DNA from: an uncultured Chloroflexota bacterium
Lineage (GTDB): Bacteria; Chloroflexota; Anaerolineae; Aggregatilineales; Phototrophicaceae
Length of the DNA stretch: 42,845 nucleotides
Assembly (NCBI GenBank): GCA_903864435.1
Contig: CAIPFY010000035.1
Location: 1 to 42,845, forward strand
Direction: 5' to 3'
Shown here: piece by piece, positions 8,738 through 16,135 of the stretch
Numbering within the stretch: position 1 is the stretch's first letter
Layout of the letters: each line of letters begins with the position of its first letter
The notes under the pieces: generated by a model
What the model saw: the letters and a program-made list of their open reading frames with translations, nothing else
Told to the model about the DNA's origin: nothing
Database searches by the model: none
Position numbers and translations under genes: made by a program

Positions 8738-8949
8738 GCAGGGCGTGAACCTAATGGAATAAGCGTGAGGCCGAGCAGGGCGACGAGGGCGCTGCTGATG
8801 AGCGCGATTTGCTGCGCGGGGCCGATGCCCCCTTCGCGGCCTGCGTCCAGCAGATCAATGCTGAGGATGGCTGTGAAGGCCAACCCGCCGATGACGAGCA
8901 GCAGCCCGCCGAGATGACGTTTGGTGAGGGTGAAGTCGTTTGTGAACAT
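8734..8949 (-). CDS. Small two-helix membrane protein, function unknown
   Basis: 71 aa. Two hydrophobic helices (about residues 14-34 and 46-66) separated by a short GREGGIGP loop; a charged N-terminal tail. No family recognised. It is judged real because its stop codon overlaps the start of the glycosyltransferase gene by four bases (ATGA), it has a plausible promoter directly upstream, and its base composition fits the region. It could be an accessory subunit of the downstream membrane glycosyltransferase. Confidence 0.6.
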   Translation of the reverse strand: MFTNDFTLTKRHLGGLLLVIGGLAFTAILSIDLLDAGREGGIGPAQQIALISSALVALLGLTLIPLGSRPA

Positions 8950-8958
8950 AGTGCGCGG

Positions 8959-8988
8959 AGTATACCGTCACACTACGCGCATAGCCAA
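8959..8988 (-). promoter_or_regulatory. Putative promoter for the small membrane protein / GT39 unit
   Basis: On the minus strand TTGGCT (8988-8983), an 18-bp spacer, and TATACT (8964-8959). The predicted RNA start is only a few bases before the ATG at 8949, so the message would be nearly leaderless; no ribosome site is visible. Confidence 0.45.
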
Positions 8989-9072
8989 GAGTGTACCTGA
9001 GCGCGGGTTGCTTCGATCAGCGCCTTGCACAACTCGATTGGTGGAGAAATCAGTATCGTAAGACGCAACTTC

Positions 9073-9102
9073 TTGAACGGTAGTGCGTATAAAGGATACA
9101 GT
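9073..9102 (+). promoter_or_regulatory. Putative promoter for the DUF4870 gene
   Basis: TTGAAC (9073-9078), 18-bp spacer, TACAGT (9097-9102). The leader would be about 40 bases. Imperfect hexamers make this tentative. Confidence 0.4.
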
Positions 9103-9146
9103 AGAACACTGACGAATTGACCATGTTGCACGAGGGCAGTTTCACC

Positions 9147-9827
9147 ATGACCGACCACAGCACCCGCCCGACGGATGACTCTGAGCGCGTATCCCGTTTG
9201 ACGGCCAACACACCGCCTGCGCCACCGGAACGTGCTGCCGCGCCCGAACCGGCAAGCGGGAATGATGTGGTGCGCGAGTATGAGGTGCGTTATCAAGAGC
9301 CGCGCCGGATGCGGGCGACACCGCGCAGTTACAGCACTATGAACATCAGCGACGAGGAAAAGCTGTGGTCAGCGATTGCGCATGGCAGCATCTGGGTGAC
9401 GCTGCTCAGCGGGTTTGCGACGGGCGGCTTCTCGGTGCCGTTGAGCGTGTTTGTGCCGCTGGTGATCTACTTCATGTTCCGCAAGAAGTCGGATTACATC
9501 GTGTTCCACAGTATGCAGGCCTTCGTGTTGCAACTGATCGCTACGGTGGGCGTGCTGGCGCTGGCGGTGGTGGGCGGAACGGCGTGGCTGATCGGGATGA
9601 TTGTATCGCTGCTGGCGGTGTTCGTGCTGGCGGGGATTGTGCTGGTGCCGCTGTGGGGTATCGTGGGGATTGTGCTGGCACTGACGATTTTCTTCACCCC
9701 GCTGGTGGCGCTGGTTTTCGGGACGATTGCGGTTGTCGAAACCTTTAACAAACGCGATTATCGCTACCCGTTTATCGCCCGCTGGATAGATCGGCAGTTG
9801 GCGGGCGGTGTCTTGAGCGCGAATTAA
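9147..9827 (+). CDS. DUF4870-family membrane protein
   Basis: 226 aa from ATG 9147 (GAGGG 9132-9136 lies 10 bases upstream; TTG 9117 and ATG 9123 are also in frame). The first 70 residues are polar and rich in Pro and Arg. Then comes the DUF4870 (Tic20-like) pattern: EEKLWSAIAHGS, a first helix, the conserved KKSDYIVFHSMQA segment, and three further hydrophobic helices, ending with FNKRDYRYPFIARWID. The biochemical role of the family is not established. It is a single-gene unit followed by a terminator. Confidence 0.78.
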   Translation: MTDHSTRPTDDSERVSRLTANTPPAPPERAAAPEPASGNDVVREYEVRYQEPRRMRATPRSYSTMNISDEEKLWSAIAHGSIWVTLLSGFATGGFSVPLSVFVPLVIYFMFRKKSDYIVFHSMQAFVLQLIATVGVLALAVVGGTAWLIGMIVSLLAVFVLAGIVLVPLWGIVGIVLALTIFFTPLVALVFGTIAVVETFNKRDYRYPFIARWIDRQLAGGVLSAN

Positions 9828-9858
9828 TTTGCTGTTTCGCGTACAATCAGTAGCTAAG

Positions 9859-9886
9859 GGCGGCGTGATGAGCGCCGCTTTTGTTT
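9859..9886 (+). terminator. Intrinsic terminator after the DUF4870 gene
   Basis: Stem GCGGCG (9860-9865) with CGCCGC (9873-9878), extendable by a G-T pair, followed by TTTTGTTT. Confidence 0.75.
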
Positions 9887-9904
9887 GTCACTACAAGGCC
9901 ACTA

Positions 9905-9933
9905 TTTGTTTCTCCCATTGGTCGTGCTATCCT
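9905..9933 (+). promoter_or_regulatory. Putative aspS promoter
   Basis: TATCCT (9928-9933) preceded by TGC (an extended -10), with a weak -35 TTTGTT at 9905-9910 and a 17-bp spacer. The leader to aspS would be about 90 bases. No T-box motif was found in it. Confidence 0.4.
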
Positions 9934-10027
9934 TTGCAACACTCGAAGTCGTGATCGGTCAGGTTTTTCTCATGTGACCACATCCGACAACTATTTTCAC
10001 AATGTTTTTGTCAGGAGCAGCCACGTT

Positions 10028-11839
10028 ATGTTGAAGACTCATACCTGCGGTGAACTGCGTTTAGAGAACGCTGGACAGACTGTGACTTTGGCAGGTTGGG
10101 TCAACCGTCGCCGCGATCAGGGCGGGTTGATCTTTATTGACCTGCGTGACCGTTGGGGCGTGACGCAGGTGGTGATAGATCAGGCCAGCAACCCGGATGC
10201 CCATCAGATCGCCAGCGATTCGCGCAGCGAGTTTGTGCTTCAGGTGACGGGGCTGGTGCGCCGCCGTCCCGAAGGCACGGATAACCCGGAACTGGAAACG
10301 GGTTTGGTGGAAGTGGTTGCGGATAAAATTAGCCAGTTGAACGCTTCCAAGACGCCGCCGTTTTACATTCACAAGGAAGAAAAAATCGAGGAAGTGCGGC
10401 GCATGGAATACCGCTACCTCGACCTGCGCCGCCCGCGTATGCAGCAGAATATCATCCTGCGCCACCGGACGATGAAATTCATCCGCGACTATCTGGATGC
10501 GCAGCGTTTTATCGAGATCGAAACACCGATTCTGTTCAAGACCACCCCGGAAGGCGCACGCGAATTTCTGGTTCCCAGTCGCTATCATGCCGGCAAGTTC
10601 TACGCGCTGGCGCAAAGCCCGCAGCAGTTCAAGCAACTGTTGATGGTTTCGGGCTACGAACGTTATTTCCAGATCGCCCGCTGCTTCCGTGATGAAGACC
10701 TGCGTGGCGAACGTCAGCCGGAATTCACGCAGCTTGACCTCGAAATGAGCTTTGTCGAGCGCGAAGATGTGATGAGCTTGATCGAAGCCCTGATGACCGA
10801 TCTGGTTGAGAAGGTTTCGGGCAAGCAGTTGTTGTTCAAGCCGTTCAAGCGCCTGACCTTCCGCGAAGCGATGGAATCCTACGGTTCGGACAAGCCTGAC
10901 CTGCGCTACGGCTTGGAAGCGATTGACATTAGCGATCTAGGCGGCAAGTGCGCTTTCCCGGTGCTCGTTTCCAACGTGGCTGAAGGTAAGCCGGTGAAGG
11001 TGATGCGCGTGCCGGGTGCAGCCAAAGTGAGTGGCACGTTGCTCCGCAAGCAGGCCGCCGACCTCGAAACGCTGGCGCGGGGCGCTGGTGCGAAGGGTTT
11101 GGCATATATCGCGCTGCCCGAAAACGAGGCCGAAGAAGTGAAAGGCCCCGCCGCCAAGTATTTCACGGTGGAGCAGAAGATGGAATTGATCCAGCGCACG
11201 GGCGCACAACCCGGCGACCTGCTGCTGTTCATCTCCGACACGCGCAAAGTGGTGTATGCCGTGACCGATATTTTGCGCCGCACGCTGGCCGCACAGATGA
11301 ATCTGGGCGACCCGAACATTCTGGCCTTCTGCTGGGTGTATGATTTCCCGCTGGTGGAATGGAACGAGGACGAGAAGCGTTGGGATCCCTCGCATCATCT
11401 GTTCACCGCGCCCGTCTGGGACGACATTCAGTACATGGATAGCGATCCGGGGCGTATGCGCGGTCAGCAGTACGATCTGGCCTGCAACGGTTATGAAGTG
11501 GCCGGTGGCAGCATCCGTATCCATAAGGCTGATTTGCAGGAGCGCATCCTCAAGCTAATCGGGCAGGATTTGGAACATGCCCGCAAGATGTTTGGTCACT
11601 TGCTGGAAGCGTTTACCTATGGCGTGCCGCCGCATGGCGGTATCGCGTGGGGGCTGGATCGCTTGGTGATGCTGTTCGCGGGCGAACCGAATATCCGCGA
11701 AGTGATCGCCTTCCCCAAGACGCAGACCGGCGCGGACATCATGGTGAATGCGCCGTCGCCCGCCGCCGCCAAGCAGTTAGCCGAAGTGCATATCTCGGTG
11801 GTTGAGGAAGATATTGAAGACGAGGAAAAGGGTAGCTAA
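10028..11839 (+). CDS. aspS: Aspartyl-tRNA synthetase
   Basis: Class II synthetase that charges tRNA-Asp. 603 aa from ATG 10028, supported by AGGAG at 10012-10016 and by the family N-terminus; the frame stays open upstream to 9881 but that stretch has no coding character. N-terminal OB-fold anticodon domain (WVNRRRDQGGLIFIDLRDR, about 20-40), motif 2 with FRDEDLRGERQPEFTQLD (about 220-237), the bacterial insertion domain (about 290-410), and motif 3 (GIAWGLDRLVMLFAG, about 540-555). Whether it is discriminating or also makes Asp-tRNA-Asn cannot be told by eye. Confidence 0.95.
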   Translation: MLKTHTCGELRLENAGQTVTLAGWVNRRRDQGGLIFIDLRDRWGVTQVVIDQASNPDAHQIASDSRSEFVLQVTGLVRRRPEGTDNPELETGLVEVVADKISQLNASKTPPFYIHKEEKIEEVRRMEYRYLDLRRPRMQQNIILRHRTMKFIRDYLDAQRFIEIETPILFKTTPEGAREFLVPSRYHAGKFYALAQSPQQFKQLLMVSGYERYFQIARCFRDEDLRGERQPEFTQLDLEMSFVEREDVMSLIEALMTDLVEKVSGKQLLFKPFKRLTFREAMESYGSDKPDLRYGLEAIDISDLGGKCAFPVLVSNVAEGKPVKVMRVPGAAKVSGTLLRKQAADLETLARGAGAKGLAYIALPENEAEEVKGPAAKYFTVEQKMELIQRTGAQPGDLLLFISDTRKVVYAVTDILRRTLAAQMNLGDPNILAFCWVYDFPLVEWNEDEKRWDPSHHLFTAPVWDDIQYMDSDPGRMRGQQYDLACNGYEVAGGSIRIHKADLQERILKLIGQDLEHARKMFGHLLEAFTYGVPPHGGIAWGLDRLVMLFAGEPNIREVIAFPKTQTGADIMVNAPSPAAAKQLAEVHISVVEEDIEDEEKGS

Positions 11840-11863
11840 CGCGCCCGTTTGACCGCCTGAATG

Positions 11864-11900
11864 AAGCCGCCCGTAGCGTGTATCCTGCGGGCGGCTTTTT
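11864..11900 (+). terminator. Intrinsic terminator after aspS
   Basis: Ten-bp stem AAGCCGCCCG (11864-11873) with CGGGCGGCTT (11888-11897), 14-nt loop, T-run through 11900. It may also serve the convergent aquaporin gene. Confidence 0.85.
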
Positions 11901-11918
11901 GATTCGGGGTGTCCGGCG

Positions 11919-12563
11919 TTATTCCGACGTGAAGAAGCGACTGTGCAGCAGGCCAGCCACCGCGCCGCCGATCAGGATGGCGACGACATACGGGATGGCA
12001 TAGCTCAGGTCGCCTGCGATCAGCGCCGGGCCGAGGGTGCGTGCCGGGTTGAGGGACGCGCCGGTATACGTGCCGCCTGCGAGGATCGAACCCGCCAGCG
12101 TGAAGCCGATGGCGACGCCTGCGAGGTTGCCAGCCTTGCCATAGACCGCCGCCTGATACACCGTGCTGACGAGGAAGAAGGTGAGGATGGCCTCGAAGAT
12201 GGCGGCTTGTCCCACGCTGCCCGCCGTCAATGAGCCGATAGTTTGTCCCGCTTTGGCGGCATCCGGCGAGATCACATTCAGCAGAATCGCCGCCACAATC
12301 GCGCCGACCAATTGCGCCACCCAGTAGTAGACCGCTTTGGTCACGTTAATTTTGCCGCCCACCAGCAGCCCCATCGTGACCGCCGGATTGACGTGTGCGC
12401 CGGAGATATGCCCCAGCATGTAGATGATGGCTGCCAGAATCAGCCCGTGCGCCAGCGCCGCCACCACTACACCCTGATTGGAGGCGACTGCGAAACCGCC
12501 GACGAACACGAGGATGAACGTTCCCAACGCTTCGGCGACAGCGGATTTCAGTAAAGTGTTCAT
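11919..12563 (-). CDS. Aquaporin / MIP-family channel
   Basis: 214 aa with six membrane helices and both pore half-helices: NPA at residues 59-61 (GAHVNPAVTMG) and 173-175 (ASLNPARTLGP). The Arg after the second NPA is present. The short loops and Thr/Leu-rich pore residues look closer to the water-selective aquaporins (AqpZ/AqpM-like) than to glycerol facilitators, which carry an Asp after the second NPAR; here it is Thr. AAAGGGA lies 6 bases before the ATG. Stand-alone gene. Confidence 0.88.
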   Translation of the reverse strand: MNTLLKSAVAEALGTFILVFVGGFAVASNQGVVVAALAHGLILAAIIYMLGHISGAHVNPAVTMGLLVGGKINVTKAVYYWVAQLVGAIVAAILLNVISPDAAKAGQTIGSLTAGSVGQAAIFEAILTFFLVSTVYQAAVYGKAGNLAGVAIGFTLAGSILAGGTYTGASLNPARTLGPALIAGDLSYAIPYVVAILIGGAVAGLLHSRFFTSE

Positions 12564-12603
12564 GATGTCCCTTTCTTATGATAAAGCGAAGCCACTAGCA
12601 GGA

Positions 12604-12609
12604 ATTGTA
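12604..12609 (-). promoter_or_regulatory. Possible -10 element for the aquaporin gene
   Basis: TACAAT on the minus strand, about 40 bases before the ATG. No clear -35 hexamer. Confidence 0.35.
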
Positions 12610-12659
12610 TCGCAGTTGATGATAATAACAGGTTAAAAAGCGGACTAAATGTTAATCTG

Positions 12660-12935
12660 TCCGTTCGCGTTCAGGCTTTACACGGCGGGTTTGCTCTGCT
12701 ATAACTACACCAACCTGCTGTGCCCGTGATGGCGCGCAATGCGTTTGAGCCAACACCCAAAATTCGGGGGTCACACGTCTGGCTGTTTGGTGATAGGCTT
12801 TAGCCAAGACCTCGCTGCCCAGTCCGATCCCCACCTGCGAAAGCAGGTTCAAAAACATGGCGTTACACGACATAGCGGGGTTTTTTAAGAATCAACAGCG
12901 CCGACTTCATAACAAGAAGTCGGCGCTGTTTTTTT
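12660..12935 (+). ncRNA. Candidate structured RNA in a gene-free gap
   Basis: The 381-bp gap between the aquaporin and LCP genes has no convincing plus-strand gene but contains several plus-strand hairpins: AGCC/GGCT enclosing ACCC/GGGT around 12749-12784, and ACCTGC-GAAA-GCAGGT at 12833-12848, whose GNRA tetraloop forms only in the plus-strand RNA. A T6 run follows at 12881 and a strong terminator at 12894-12935. The boundaries are a guess, no promoter is clear, and I could not match it to tmRNA, RNase P, 6S or SRP RNA. A 73-codon minus-strand ORF (12652-12873) is the competing reading. Confidence 0.3.
12894..12935 (+). terminator. Very strong intrinsic terminator with plus-strand polarity
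   Basis: Perfect 15-bp stem (12894-12908 with 12916-12930), 7-nt loop, then seven T ending at 12935. On the minus strand the bases after the stem are TTGATTCTT, a poor tract, so the efficient direction is plus, although no plus-strand gene lies upstream. It may still serve weakly for the minus-strand LCP gene that ends at 12945. Confidence 0.85.
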
Positions 12936-12944
12936 GTTGTGAGG

Positions 12945-14231
12945 CTATTGCGAGTAATTCGCGCCGAACACTTCGACCATGAGTCCGCCGAGGCGAGCGC
13001 GGTCTGGAATGAGTACCGATGCACCGCGAGAGGTGGTGTAATTGACGGCATAGCTTTCGTCAATCACGCCCGTGCGGATGTTTCCGCCCGGAATGTCTTT
13101 CATGTACCACACCAACTGCAAAATCTGATCGAGTGTCAGCCCGGTGCTTACGCCCTGACTGACCGCGTTCCAGATGGTCGGCGCTTGCACAATCATTTGT
13201 GGGAGCATATTCAGGTTTAACACACGGTCACGGATGGCGTACAACACGGCCTGCTGGCGTTCGGCGCGACCAAAGTCGCTATCCCCGTGTCGGGTACGGG
13301 CATATTTCAACGCCGTGAGGCCGTCCAGATGTTGAAAGCCGGCCTGAATGTAGAACGGGTCATAGCCGTAATTCATGTCGGGGTACTGCGGGTCGTTGAT
13401 GGTGTAAGGGATGTCCATATCCACGCCGCCGACCGAATCCACAATCGAGATGAACGTGTTGAAGTCCACCGCCACGTAATCATGTACGCGGATGCCGAGA
13501 TTGTACTGAACCGTTTGTTTCATCAGTTCCGGCCCGTATCCCGGTTGCTGAAGTTCGCCTAGCACCATCGCGGAGTTCACGCGCTGAAGTTCGCTGTAAC
13601 CCGGCACTTCCACATACAGGTCGCGGGGGATGCTCAGGATGCCCAGACTCAGCGTGGCGGGGTCTAGGCTGACCAGCATCATCGTATCGGTGCGGTAAGC
13701 CAATCCGGTTTCACCCGGACGGCGATCCAAACCCACCACCAGCACCGTGAAACGTGATGAACCGTCCCACGCACTGAGCAAAATGCTGCGACCATCGTTT
13801 AGGGTGAACCGCTGTGCGCCGCCTTCCGCCGTGCCCACGCCGCCCAATCCGGTATTCACATCCACCGGGGTCGGCAGGACAGCCGCAGCGGTGGCGAGCG
13901 TTTCGGACGGGGCGCTGCTGGCGCGGAGCAGAATGAAGGCGCTCATGCTGAACACTACCACCACGCTCAGGAGTGCCAGTGCGATGACCACCCACGCCCA
14001 TTCTCCGCCCCGGTTGCGACTGCGCCGTTTGCGAACCCGTTCACGGGCAGCGGTTTCACGCATCTGCGGCGGCGGCGGGATTGTCCCGGTATAATAGATT
14101 GAAGGACGCAGCGGCGTCTGGTTGAGCAGGGCGGTGGCGGTGGGTCGGCGCGTGTCGTCGTCTTGGCCTCCGTAAACAGGCCGTCCGTTTACCAGCGTTT
14201 GAGGGTCATCCGGCGACCACGTTTCCGGCAT
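12945..14231 (-). CDS. LCP-family (LytR-CpsA-Psr) cell-wall glycopolymer transferase
   Basis: 428 aa from the ATG at 14231, which has GGAGG four bases upstream; longer starts lack one and run into the divergent gene. A polar N-terminus, one transmembrane helix (about 80-106), a linker, then an extracellular LCP domain (about 155-330) with the conserved YRTDTMMLVSLD, SIPRDLYVEVPG, DSVGGVDM, LDGLTALKYARTRHGDSDFGRAERQQ segments, including the arginines and aspartates that hold the pyrophosphate lipid. LCP proteins move glycopolymers from a lipid carrier to the cell wall or other acceptors. The acceptor in this lineage is not known. Confidence 0.88.
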   Translation of the reverse strand: MPETWSPDDPQTLVNGRPVYGGQDDDTRRPTATALLNQTPLRPSIYYTGTIPPPPQMRETAARERVRKRRSRNRGGEWAWVVIALALLSVVVVFSMSAFILLRASSAPSETLATAAAVLPTPVDVNTGLGGVGTAEGGAQRFTLNDGRSILLSAWDGSSRFTVLVVGLDRRPGETGLAYRTDTMMLVSLDPATLSLGILSIPRDLYVEVPGYSELQRVNSAMVLGELQQPGYGPELMKQTVQYNLGIRVHDYVAVDFNTFISIVDSVGGVDMDIPYTINDPQYPDMNYGYDPFYIQAGFQHLDGLTALKYARTRHGDSDFGRAERQQAVLYAIRDRVLNLNMLPQMIVQAPTIWNAVSQGVSTGLTLDQILQLVWYMKDIPGGNIRTGVIDESYAVNYTTSRGASVLIPDRARLGGLMVEVFGANYSQ

Positions 14232-14288
14232 GGAACCTCCAGTATGTCGAGTTGATTGCTCTGTCATAAGTTCGAGTATAGGGTGACT

Positions 14289-15104
14289 GTGCAACAGCGT
14301 CAATGGCGCTTGATCTATGATTGCCCATCGGCGGGCGCACGCAACATGGCTGCTGATGTGGCGCTGCTGGAGTCTGTCGGGGCGGGATTATCTGTGCCGG
14401 TGCTGCGCCTGTATGCGTGGTCGCCGCCTTGCCTGTCGTTGGGCTACGGACAGCGTGTCAGCGATGCCGATCGCGGACGGCTGACGGCGCTGGGCTGGGG
14501 GATTGTGCGTCGTCCCACCGGAGGCCGTGCCATTCTGCACACCGATGAGCTGACGTATAGCGTGGCGCTACCTGCCGATCATCCCCTCGCGGCGGGCAGC
14601 GTGGTCGAAAGCTACCGGCGATTGAGCGCGGCGCTGATGGCGGCGCTGGATAGGCTGGGTGCTGCTCCCCGCGCCGAACCCAAGCAGACCGATGATACCC
14701 ACCCCGAAGGGCCGGTCTGCTTTGAAGTGCCTTCACATTACGAGATTACCGTCGGCGGGCGCAAACTGGTCGGCAGCGCACAGGTGCGGCGCTCCGGTGG
14801 CCTGTTGCAGCATGGTTCGCTGCCCCTGACGGGCGACCTCGCCCGAATCTGCGATGGGCTGGCCTATGATAGCGAAGCCGAACGCGAAGCATCCCGCCAG
14901 ATGGTACACCAGCGGGCGCTGACGCTGGCGGAGGCACTTGGTCAGGCGGTGTCGTGGGATGCTGCGGCGCAGACCGTCTGCGCGGGGTTTGAGCAGGCGC
15001 TATTGGTGGCGTTGCAGCCTTCGGAGTACACCGCCGCCGAACGTGCCCGCGCACAGGCGCTCGAAGCCGAATATGCAGATGAGGTGTGGACGGCGCGGCG
15101 CTGA
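14289..15104 (+). CDS. Lipoate-protein ligase A-family octanoyltransferase (LipM-like)
   Basis: Transfers octanoyl (or lipoyl) groups to lipoyl domains. Conserved features: an early GARNMAADVALLE segment, SLGYGQRV, the RRPTGGRAILH lipoyl-binding loop, a Cys in GPVCFEVPSHYEI that matches the catalytic Cys of LipM, and the GRKLVGSAQVRRSGGLLQHGS segment with the conserved Lys. The start is not marked by ATG; GTG 14289 is chosen for its AGGG five bases upstream and its fit to family length (271 aa). GTG 14283 is the alternative. Divergent from the LCP gene with about 57 bp between them. Confidence 0.82.
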   Translation: MQQRQWRLIYDCPSAGARNMAADVALLESVGAGLSVPVLRLYAWSPPCLSLGYGQRVSDADRGRLTALGWGIVRRPTGGRAILHTDELTYSVALPADHPLAAGSVVESYRRLSAALMAALDRLGAAPRAEPKQTDDTHPEGPVCFEVPSHYEITVGGRKLVGSAQVRRSGGLLQHGSLPLTGDLARICDGLAYDSEAEREASRQMVHQRALTLAEALGQAVSWDAAAQTVCAGFEQALLVALQPSEYTAAERARAQALEAEYADEVWTARR

Positions 15105-15166
15105 ATTGACAGCCTCGAACAAAGGGTCTATGCTTTTCGCCAGTATCCGTGCAAGGCAGGTAACGC

Positions 15167-16135
15167 ATGACTCCTCGACAATTACCACTATTCGCCAATC
15201 AGCCTCAATCCGTCAGCGACTTGAGCCCGCAGAGCGAACTGCGCTACACCTTCGCGCTGTTTCAGCAGTATCTAGTTGGCGAGGGCAAATCGCAGCATAC
15301 CGTGAACGCCTTCACCAGCGATCTGCAACTGCTCTCCGATCAGGCGGGGGGCGAAACGGCGCTGGGCGATTTGACCACCACCGATTTGAACGAATTCTTG
15401 GAATGGCTGGAGCATGGGCGCGGTGTGCCATGCAGTCGTAAATCGTATGCGCGGCGGGTGACGACGCTCAAAGTGTTTTTCAAATGGCTGCACTCCGCCG
15501 GGGTAATTCCCTATGACCCCGCCAAGCCGATTTTGCAACGATCTGGCCCCGCACCGCTGGCAACGGCGCTCACGCCCGACGAGGTGATGGCGGCATTATA
15601 CGCGGCACGCCAGTTGCGGCGCGGCGAGGAGACCGACACGCGCCCCGAAATGCTGTTCAAGCTGATCCTCGATACGGGCATCAAAAAGAGCGAGGCGATG
15701 GGGCTGCACCCGCGAGATATTGATCGCTCGAATCCGCGCTTGCCCGTGTTGACGGTCAAGCACAAGGTTCGCAATGTGTTCAAAGAGCGCATCATCGAAC
15801 TTGACACGGATTGGCTGCCGCTGCTGGATGCGTATCTGGTGCAGTATCACCCGCAGGATACGTTGTTTAACTGCACAGCCCGCAATCTGGAGTACGTCCT
15901 CTCGGATGTGGGGGAGGGCGCAGCGTTGGCGGTCAAAGTCTCCTTCGAGATGCTACGCTGGACATGCGCGGTGCGCGACATGCGGGCGGGCCAAGAAGAA
16001 GACTTTATCCGCGACAAGATGGGACTCAGTCCGATCAGCTGGGTGGAGACGCGCAGCAAGATCAAGAAGCTGATCGAACTTCAGATGACTGCCGAAAACC
16101 CGTCGTTTATACCACCCGAACCAACAGCCCCTTGA
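15167..16135 (+). CDS. Tyrosine-recombinase-fold protein lacking catalytic residues
   Basis: 322 aa. Residues 25-115 match the SAM-like core-binding domain of XerC/XerD (YLVGEGKSQHTVNAFTSDL; ARRVTTLKVFFKWLHSAG). Residues 135-305 match the catalytic fold, yet the residues that define activity differ: the first Arg is Lys173 (GIKKSE), the His of HxxR is Glu261 (only Arg264 remains), the later His/Trp is Leu287, and the position of the nucleophilic Tyr is Arg296; there is no Tyr at all after residue 243. It is full-length with no frameshift, so it looks like a maintained DNA-binding protein rather than debris. ATG 15167 has AAGGCAGG upstream. Its 3' end overlaps rlmI by 29 bp, tail to tail. Confidence 0.7.
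   Translation: MTPRQLPLFANQPQSVSDLSPQSELRYTFALFQQYLVGEGKSQHTVNAFTSDLQLLSDQAGGETALGDLTTTDLNEFLEWLEHGRGVPCSRKSYARRVTTLKVFFKWLHSAGVIPYDPAKPILQRSGPAPLATALTPDEVMAALYAARQLRRGEETDTRPEMLFKLILDTGIKKSEAMGLHPRDIDRSNPRLPVLTVKHKVRNVFKERIIELDTDWLPLLDAYLVQYHPQDTLFNCTARNLEYVLSDVGEGAALAVKVSFEMLRWTCAVRDMRAGQEEDFIRDKMGLSPISWVETRSKIKKLIELQMTAENPSFIPPEPTAP

Noticed and set aside
9881-10027. In-frame upstream extension of aspS (49 residues)
   Set aside because: It begins inside the T-run of the preceding terminator, lacks family similarity, and a good ribosome site serves ATG 10028.
12833-12860. tRNA T-arm-like sequence (GCAGGTTCAAA)
   Set aside because: No acceptor stem, anticodon arm or D-arm could be placed around it.
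12652-12873. 73-codon minus-strand ORF between the aquaporin and LCP genes
   Set aside because: No recognisable family, no ribosome site before its ATG, and it covers hairpins that make better sense as plus-strand RNA. It is kept only as the alternative to the candidate RNA.
15167-16135. Integrase marking a mobile element or attachment site
   Set aside because: Catalytic residues are missing, no direct repeats or tRNA were seen, and the flanks are ordinary housekeeping genes.
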